A stretch of 11,171 nt of DNA from Variovorax sp. (GTDB lineage: Bacteria; Pseudomonadota; Gammaproteobacteria; Burkholderiales; Burkholderiaceae_C): NCBI GenBank assembly GCA_028292835.1, contig JAQGLP010000427.1:1-11171 (forward strand). Direction: 5' to 3'. The translations under genes and the position numbers were made by a program. The number at the start of each line of letters is the position of its first letter. Within the stretch, counting starts at the first letter, position 1. The notes below the pieces were generated by a model. It worked only from the letters and a program-made list of their open reading frames with translations. It was not told the DNA's origin and did not search any database. Shown in pieces: positions 6,424-11,171 of the stretch.

Positions 6424-8901
6424 ATGAGTTGGATTTCACGCTGGGCCATCGCGCTCGCCCTGGCCTTCCTGTGCGGCCTCGCGCCGGCCCAGAACGCCGC
6501 CTCCCCCACGACGCCCGAAGTCACGCTGTCCGAGTTGCGCACGCAACTTGACGACATTCCCCAGACGATCGAGCCCAGCGACGACGTGCGCCAGTTGGTC
6601 GCGCAGACCGACAACATCGCCGCGCAGGTGGGCAAGTTCGTCGCCTCGCGCACCGGCCAGCTGGCCGACCTGAACGCGCGCCTCGGCGAACTCGGCAACG
6701 CGCCGCCGACCGGCACCACCGAAGACCCCAACGTGACGCGCCAGCGCGCAGCGCTGCTGAAAGAACGCAACGTGCTCGACGCCGACATCCGGCTGGCCCG
6801 CCTGCTGGCGGTCGATGCGCAGCAGCGTGGCAGCGATTTGCTGGCGCAGCGCCGCGCCCTGTTCGAGGCGCAGCTGTTCGGGCAGGTCGACCCGCCGCTG
6901 GGCAGCGCCTTCTGGCGCCAGATGCGCGCCGCCTGGCCGAGCGACCGCGCGCTCTGGCATCGCCTGGCGGGCGAATGGCGCACGGGCCTCGCGACCTCGG
7001 CGCGCGGCCCGCTGCGCACAGCCGTCCTGGCCACCGTGTTCGGCGCTCTGCTGCTGACGTTCGTGGGCGGCTGGGCGGCCGAGAACGCGCTGGTTTGGCT
7101 GGTGGCGCGCTTCACGTCGCCCGGGCGCCTGCGGCGCTCGCTCCTGGCGCTGGCGTCGGTGGCCGCGGACGTGCTGCTGGCCGGCCTCGCCGCGCAACTG
7201 CTCTGGCAGACGCTCGCGGGCGCGGGCGACTGGAGCGCGCAGGCGCAGCAACTGGCCACATCGTGCGTGAAGTTCTTCATGTTCATGGCGTTCGTGGTCG
7301 GGCTCGGGCGCGCCCTGCTGGCCGGCCACCGGCCCGCTTGGCGGCTGCCACCGCTCTCGGACGCCATGGCCGCGCGCATGGCACCGTTTCCGTGGCTGGT
7401 GGCGCTGGTCGCGGCACTGACCTGGCTGCCGGCCAAGGTCAACACGCTGGTCGACGCCAGCCTGGCGGCGGTGGTGACCACGCATGCGTTCACCGCGCTG
7501 GCGCTGAGCGTGCTGGCGGGAGGACTGCTGCTGCGCCTGCGGTTGCCGCGCGAGGCCGCTGCGGCCGTCGTGCCATCCGAGGGCGCCCCGCCGGAGGTCT
7601 CGGAGCCCACGCCCGCGTCCTCCGCCGCCGGCAACGCGGCCGAAGCGGTCACGGTGGTCAACACGCTCGGACGCCCGCCCTGGGTCGGCTACCTGATGGG
7701 CATGGTGATGCTGCTGCTGGTCGCGATCTGGGTGTTGCTGGCGCTGGGCTATGTCGCGCTGGCAAGCTTCCTGGCGAGCCAGCTCATCTGGGCCGGCGTG
7801 GTGGGCGCGACAGGCTACCTGCTGCTGAAGTTCGTCGATGACCTGAGCATGGCGCTGCTGTCGTCCGGCAGCCTCTCGGGCCAGCGGCTGCAGGCGAGTT
7901 TCGACGTGGCGCCGCAGGCGCTCGACCAGGCGGCCGTACTGCTGTCGGGTGCGAGCCGCGTGGTGGTGTTCTTCTACATGGTGATCGCGCTGGTGGCGCC
8001 GCTGGGCACCAGCCCCGACCAGCTGCTGCAGCGCAGCGGCAAGATCGGCGCCAGCTTCAAGATCGGCCAGTTCCAGCTGGTGCCGAGCGCCATCCTCGGC
8101 GCGGCCGCGGTGCTGGTGGGCGGCTTCGTGGCCTTGCGCCTGATCAAGCACTGGCTCAACAAGAGCTACCTGCCCAACACCAAGCTCGAACCGGGCATCC
8201 GCAACTCGGTGGTCACGCTGATCGGCTACCTGGGCGGCATCCTGGTCATCTCGTTCTCGCTGTCAGCGCTGGGCATCGGCGTCGAGCGCATCGCCTGGGT
8301 GGCGAGCGCGCTGTCGGTGGGCATCGGCTTCGGCCTGCAGGCGATCGTGCAGAACTTCATCTCGGGACTGATCCTGCTGGCCGAGCGTCCGGTCAAGGTC
8401 GGCGACTGGGTGGTGCTGGGCAATGCCGAGGGCGACGTGCGCCGCATCAACGTGCGTGCCACCGAGATCCAGCTGGGCGACCGCTCCACGCTGATCGTGC
8501 CCAACTCCGAGCTCATCACCAAGACCGTGCGCAACATGACGCTCGGCAGCCCCGACGGACGGGTCCTGATCCGCCTGCCGATGCCGCTGACGACCGACAC
8601 CGAGCGCGTGCGCCGGCTGATGCTGGCGGCGTGCAACGAGCACCCGGGCGTGCTGCCGGCGCCAGCGCCCTCGCTCACGCTCGAAGGCATCGAGGGCGGC
8701 TCACTGATCTTCCAGGCGATCGCCTACGTGGCGGGCCCGCGCCAGGCCGGCGGCGTGCGCAGCGACCTGCTGTTCACGATCCTGGAGCGGCTGAGGGAAG
8801 CCGGCCAGCCGCTGGCGGTGCCGACCCTGATGCTGGCGCCGGCGCGCCACGACGGCGCCCTCGCGCCCGGAAGCGGCGCGATGGCCGAGCCGGCGGCCTG
8901 A
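6424..8901 (+). CDS. MscS-family mechanosensitive channel with large N-terminal extension (DUF3772-type)
   Basis: This is an inner-membrane channel that would open under membrane tension and protect against hypo-osmotic shock. The 825-residue product begins with a signal peptide (cleavage likely after APA near residue 23), then a periplasmic helical, coiled-coil-like region to about 190 that fits the DUF3772-type N-terminus, then about ten membrane helices between 200 and 640. The MscS core is C-terminal: a Gly/Ala-rich pore helix VASALSVGIGFGLQAIVQNF from about 627, followed by GLILLAERPVKVGDWV, the beta domain with EGDVRRINVRATEIQLGDRS, and PNSELITKTVRN near 693-704, then an alpha/beta tail. 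A Ser/Pro/Ala-rich linker lies near 380-405. GTG at 6421 is an alternative start three bases upstream; I prefer ATG because the -10 box leaves almost no leader. No Shine-Dalgarno is visible. It is far larger than E. coli MscS (286) and closer in design to MscK-type channels. Its exact subfamily is uncertain. Confidence 0.88.
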   Translation: MSWISRWAIALALAFLCGLAPAQNAASPTTPEVTLSELRTQLDDIPQTIEPSDDVRQLVAQTDNIAAQVGKFVASRTGQLADLNARLGELGNAPPTGTTEDPNVTRQRAALLKERNVLDADIRLARLLAVDAQQRGSDLLAQRRALFEAQLFGQVDPPLGSAFWRQMRAAWPSDRALWHRLAGEWRTGLATSARGPLRTAVLATVFGALLLTFVGGWAAENALVWLVARFTSPGRLRRSLLALASVAADVLLAGLAAQLLWQTLAGAGDWSAQAQQLATSCVKFFMFMAFVVGLGRALLAGHRPAWRLPPLSDAMAARMAPFPWLVALVAALTWLPAKVNTLVDASLAAVVTTHAFTALALSVLAGGLLLRLRLPREAAAAVVPSEGAPPEVSEPTPASSAAGNAAEAVTVVNTLGRPPWVGYLMGMVMLLLVAIWVLLALGYVALASFLASQLIWAGVVGATGYLLLKFVDDLSMALLSSGSLSGQRLQASFDVAPQALDQAAVLLSGASRVVVFFYMVIALVAPLGTSPDQLLQRSGKIGASFKIGQFQLVPSAILGAAAVLVGGFVALRLIKHWLNKSYLPNTKLEPGIRNSVVTLIGYLGGILVISFSLSALGIGVERIAWVASALSVGIGFGLQAIVQNFISGLILLAERPVKVGDWVVLGNAEGDVRRINVRATEIQLGDRSTLIVPNSELITKTVRNMTLGSPDGRVLIRLPMPLTTDTERVRRLMLAACNEHPGVLPAPAPSLTLEGIEGGSLIFQAIAYVAGPRQAGGVRSDLLFTILERLREAGQPLAVPTLMLAPARHDGALAPGSGAMAEPAA

Positions 8902-8914
8902 CGCGGCCCCGGGT

Positions 8915-9193
8915 TCAGGGGCGCCAGCCGCGCAGCAGGCCCCACTGCACCGTGCCGCACACCGCGACCAGCACGCCGTAGGTGGCCATCATGCCGTCGC
9001 GCCCCAGCAGCACGAGGCCGGCCGCCAGCACCGCCACGCCAACCATGAAATTGATGGCAAACTGCGCCCACAGGGCAGGCGCCAGCGGCGTTTTCGGCAG
9101 CAGGAACCGGCCGCAGGCGGCCAGCAGCAGCGCGACGAAGAAAGCCGGCGCCATGAAGTTCAGCAGGTGATTGAGCAGGTCGAGGGCAGTCAT
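8915..9193 (-). CDS. Small hydrophobic membrane protein of unknown function
   Basis: I do not recognise a named family. The 92-residue product starts MTALDLLNHLLNFMAPAFF and has three predicted membrane helices, about residues 11-33, 41-63 and 68-87, joined by short loops (LLPKTPLAP, LLGRDGMM), ending RGWRP. It has no signal peptide beyond the first helix and no catalytic motif. The frame runs on upstream to a GTG at 9241, but that would add 16 residues of promoter-like sequence; the ATG at 9193 puts a hydrophobic N-terminus in the usual place. No clear Shine-Dalgarno precedes it. It converges on the channel gene (13 bases between stops) and diverges from hemA (83 bases), so it is transcribed alone. 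The hydrophobic pattern, codon use and closeness of neighbours support a real gene. Confidence 0.7.
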   Translation of the reverse strand: MTALDLLNHLLNFMAPAFFVALLLAACGRFLLPKTPLAPALWAQFAINFMVGVAVLAAGLVLLGRDGMMATYGVLVAVCGTVQWGLLRGWRP

Positions 9194-9258
9194 CGAAGGG
9201 ATGGGCCGGGCGCCGCCCCAGGGCCATTGGCGGCGCAGCACCCGGCGCGGGGCGGCGG

Positions 9259-9268
9259 ATTTTATAAT
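9259..9268. promoter_or_regulatory. Perfect -10 box of hemA in a near-symmetrical AT island
   Basis: TATAAT at 9263-9268 is a perfect plus-strand -10 inside otherwise very GC-rich DNA. Eight bases separate it from the hemA ATG (9277), so the start site falls at or within about two bases of the start codon. No -35 is seen at the right spacing. The same island reads TAAAAT on the minus strand (9264-9259), so it could also drive the small divergent membrane-protein gene, with a leader of about 60 bases. Confidence 0.6.
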
Positions 9269-9276
9269 CAGGGCTT

Positions 9277-10560
9277 ATGGCAGTCTGGGCCCTCGGCTTG
9301 AACCACACGACCGCACCGCTCGACCTGCGCGGTCGTTTCGCGTTCGCGCTCGACCAGATCGCCCCCACGCTGCAGAGCCTGCGCAGCTCCTTTGGCGGCG
9401 GCCGGCACCCGGACGTCGAGGCGGCGATCATCTCGACGTGCAACCGCACCGAGATCTATTGCGCTGCCAGCCACGCAGCGATCGACCACACACTCGGCTG
9501 GCTGGCCGAGAGCGGCGGCGTCTCGCCGGACACGCTGCGCTCGCACGCCTATGCGCTGGCCGAGCGCGACGTCGCGCGTCACGCCTTCCGGGTCGCAAGC
9601 GGGCTCGACTCGATGGTGCTGGGCGAGGCGCAGATCCTCGGCCAGATGAAGGACGCGGTGCGCGCGGCCGAGACCGCCGGCGCACTGGGCAGCACGCTCA
9701 ACCAGCTGTTCCAGCGCTCGTTCGCGGTTGCCAAGGAGGTGCGCACCGCCACCGAAATCGGCGCGCACTCCATCAGCATGGCGGCCGCGGCGGTGCGCCT
9801 GGCCGCCCAGCTGTTCGAGGACCTGCGCGAGACGCGCGTGCTGTTCGTCGGCGCCGGCGAGATGATCGAGCTGGCGGCCACGCACTTCGCCGCCCGGCAA
9901 CCGAAGTCGATCGTGATCGCCAATCGCACGCTGGAGCGCGGCGAAAAGCTGGCGACACGCTTCGGCGCCGAGGCGATGCGCCTGGCCGAGCTGCCGGCGC
10001 GGCTGGCCGAGTTCGACATCGTGGTGAGCTGCACGGCCAGCACGCTGCCCCTGATCGGCCTGGGCGCGGTCGAGCGTGCGCTGAAAACCCGCAAGCACCG
10101 CCCGATGTTCATGGTCGATCTGGCCGTGCCGCGCGATATCGAGCCCGAGGTCAAGGCGCTGGAGGATGTCTACCTCTACACGGTCGATGACCTGGCGCAG
10201 GTGGTGCGCCAGGGCCACGCCAGCCGGCAGGCCGCGGTGGCGCAGGCCGAAGTCATCATCGACGACGGCGTGCAGAGCTTCATGCGCTGGCTGGAGCAGC
10301 GCGGCACGGTGCCGCTGATCCGCCAGCTCAACGCGCAGGCTGATACCTGGCGCACCACCGAACTGGCGCGCGCGCGCCGGCTGCTGGCGCGCGGCGAGAG
10401 CGTGGACAACGTGCTCGAAGCCCTGTCGCGCGGCCTGACGCAAAAGATGCTGCACGGCGCGTTGGCCGAACTGCACGCGGGCGACGCCGCCACGCGCGAG
10501 CAGACGGCGCAGGCCGTCTCGCGCCTGTTCCTGCGCGGCGACCCGGGCAAGGAGCGTTAG
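9277..10560 (+). CDS. hemA: Glutamyl-tRNA reductase (HemA)
   Basis: HemA reduces glutamyl-tRNA(Glu) with NADPH to glutamate-1-semialdehyde, the first committed step of haem biosynthesis by the C5 pathway. The 427-residue protein has the usual three-domain layout. The catalytic domain carries GLNHTTAPLDLR at 7-18, the nucleophile Cys55 in STCNRTEIY, and SGLDSMVLGEAQILGQ from 108. The NADPH-binding domain holds VGAGEM at 191-196 and ANRTLERGE from 215, then DLAVPRDIEP at 281-290. The C-terminal helical dimerisation domain contains the LTQKMLHG segment near 387. Length is typical of betaproteobacteria. The ATG has no normally spaced Shine-Dalgarno (AGGG ends only three bases before it), and the -10 box is eight bases upstream, so the mRNA may be leaderless. 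It is followed by prfA. I see no damage in the frame. Confidence 0.96.
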   Translation: MAVWALGLNHTTAPLDLRGRFAFALDQIAPTLQSLRSSFGGGRHPDVEAAIISTCNRTEIYCAASHAAIDHTLGWLAESGGVSPDTLRSHAYALAERDVARHAFRVASGLDSMVLGEAQILGQMKDAVRAAETAGALGSTLNQLFQRSFAVAKEVRTATEIGAHSISMAAAAVRLAAQLFEDLRETRVLFVGAGEMIELAATHFAARQPKSIVIANRTLERGEKLATRFGAEAMRLAELPARLAEFDIVVSCTASTLPLIGLGAVERALKTRKHRPMFMVDLAVPRDIEPEVKALEDVYLYTVDDLAQVVRQGHASRQAAVAQAEVIIDDGVQSFMRWLEQRGTVPLIRQLNAQADTWRTTELARARRLLARGESVDNVLEALSRGLTQKMLHGALAELHAGDAATREQTAQAVSRLFLRGDPGKER

Positions 10561-10750
10561 CGACGCTCGTCCTCCCGCGTGCGTCCGGCCGGCAGGCGGT
10601 GACGCCGGCACGGGGCCGAGAGGACCGGTTGCAGGTCCCGGAAGGGGCCTTCATCCCTGCCTCCCTGTTCTCCCGTGCACTCCTTGCGAAACCCCTGCGC
10701 TCCGCGCTCCGGGCTTCTCCCGCCCCCTAAAGATTCTGAAGCCTTCCTCC
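10561..10750. other. hemA-prfA intergenic region with two weak hairpins
   Basis: No credible gene lies in these 190 bases. GCCGGC at 10588-10593 pairs with GCCGGC at 10604-10609 over a ten-base loop, and GGACC at 10622-10626 pairs with GGTCC at 10634-10638 over seven bases; neither is followed by a T-run, so neither is a clear terminator. TAAAGAT near 10728-10734 is the only AT-rich patch and might be a weak -10 for prfA. Confidence 0.35.
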
Positions 10751-11171
10751 GTGAAACCCTTCCTCCGCCGCCAACTCGAACGCTACGCGCAACGCCTCGA
10801 AGAACTCGACTTCCTGCTGTCGCGCGAGGACATCATGGCCGACATGGCGCAGTACCGCACCATCTCGAAAGAGCACGCCGAGGTCACGCAGATCGCCGGG
10901 CGCTACGCCCGCTGGCGCCAGCGGGCGGCTGACATCGAGGGCGCGCGCGGCATGCTCGACGACCCCGACATGGCCGGGCTGGCGCAGGAAGAAATCGCGG
11001 CGGCCGAAGAGGACCTGCGGCAACTCGAGGACGAACTGCAGCGCCTGCTGCTGCCGCGCGACCCGGACGACGCGCGCAATGCCTTCCTCGAAATCCGCGC
11101 CGGCACCGGCGGCGACGAGTCGGCGCTGTTCGCGGGCGACCTGTTTCGCATGTACACGCGCTACGCCGAGC
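10751..11171 (+). CDS. prfA: Peptide chain release factor 1 (PrfA/RF1), 3' end beyond window
   Basis: RF1 recognises UAA and UAG stop codons and triggers peptide release on the ribosome. The visible 140 residues start MKPFLRRQLERYAQRLEELD and contain REDIMADMAQYRTISKEHAEV (25-45), the charged coiled-coil region to about 100, and IRAGTGGDESALFAGDLFRM at 115-134, the hallmark of the RF1/RF2 PCRF domain. The codon-recognition loop and the GGQ motif lie beyond the window edge. RF1 rather than RF2 is supported by the N-terminal sequence and by the position behind hemA, where prfA commonly sits, often followed by prmC. The start is GTG at 10751, chosen by family alignment; no strong Shine-Dalgarno precedes it. 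RF1 is also the factor that would terminate at the amber codon in ugpA. Confidence 0.93.
   Translation, partial: MKPFLRRQLERYAQRLEELDFLLSREDIMADMAQYRTISKEHAEVTQIAGRYARWRQRAADIEGARGMLDDPDMAGLAQEEIAAAEEDLRQLEDELQRLLLPRDPDDARNAFLEIRAGTGGDESALFAGDLFRMYTRYAE

Noticed and set aside
6436..8151. Minus-strand open frame of 571 codons opposite the channel gene
   Set aside because: Same shadow effect; Gln/Arg/His-rich translation without domains, against a clear signal peptide, helices and MscS core on the plus strand.
8902..8925. GCCCC/GGGGC inverted repeat between the convergent channel gene and small membrane-protein gene as a bidirectional terminator
   Set aside because: The stem is only five bases and neither strand has a T-run after it.

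Overview
The window is high-GC chromosomal DNA from a betaproteobacterium. It is most likely from the Burkholderiales, family Comamonadaceae (Variovorax/Acidovorax-like). I base this on codon bias, on close recognisable relatives of every gene, and on an intergenic repeat of the kind I recall from Comamonadaceae genomes. It is mainly core and transport DNA. I see no mobile element, CRISPR array, tRNA or rRNA.

Layout. (1) 1-1029, minus: serA, 3-phosphoglycerate dehydrogenase, cut by the window edge at its C-terminal end. (2) 1219-6319, plus: a ugpBAECQ operon in the Escherichia coli order. It encodes a periplasmic binding protein, two permeases, an ATPase and a glycerophosphodiester phosphodiesterase. 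Together these would import sn-glycerol-3-phosphate and glycerophosphodiesters and hydrolyse the diesters inside the cell. (3) 6424-8901, plus: a large MscS-family mechanosensitive channel with a signal peptide and an extended N-terminal region. (4) 8915-9193, minus: a small three-helix membrane protein of unknown function, convergent with the channel gene and divergent from hemA. (5) 9277-10560, plus: hemA, glutamyl-tRNA reductase. (6) 10751 to the window end, plus: prfA, release factor 1, from a GTG start, 3' truncated. hemA followed by prfA is a common bacterial arrangement.

The most notable observation is an in-frame amber codon (TAG, 3009-3011) in ugpA, in an otherwise intact frame that aligns along its full length with UgpA. 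As read, the importer lacks one full-length permease, while the other ugp genes look intact. This could be a recent nonsense mutation, a single-base sequence error, or a suppressed stop. The second is the ugpC-ugpQ junction. It is filled by a hairpin-rich intergenic repeat that also reads as a 58-codon ORF, overlapping the ugpC stop as ATGA and ending one base before the ugpQ ATG. The third is the placement of -10-like boxes so close to the ATGs of hemA and the channel gene that both mRNAs may be leaderless.

I found no convincing evidence for a wholly new multi-gene system here.
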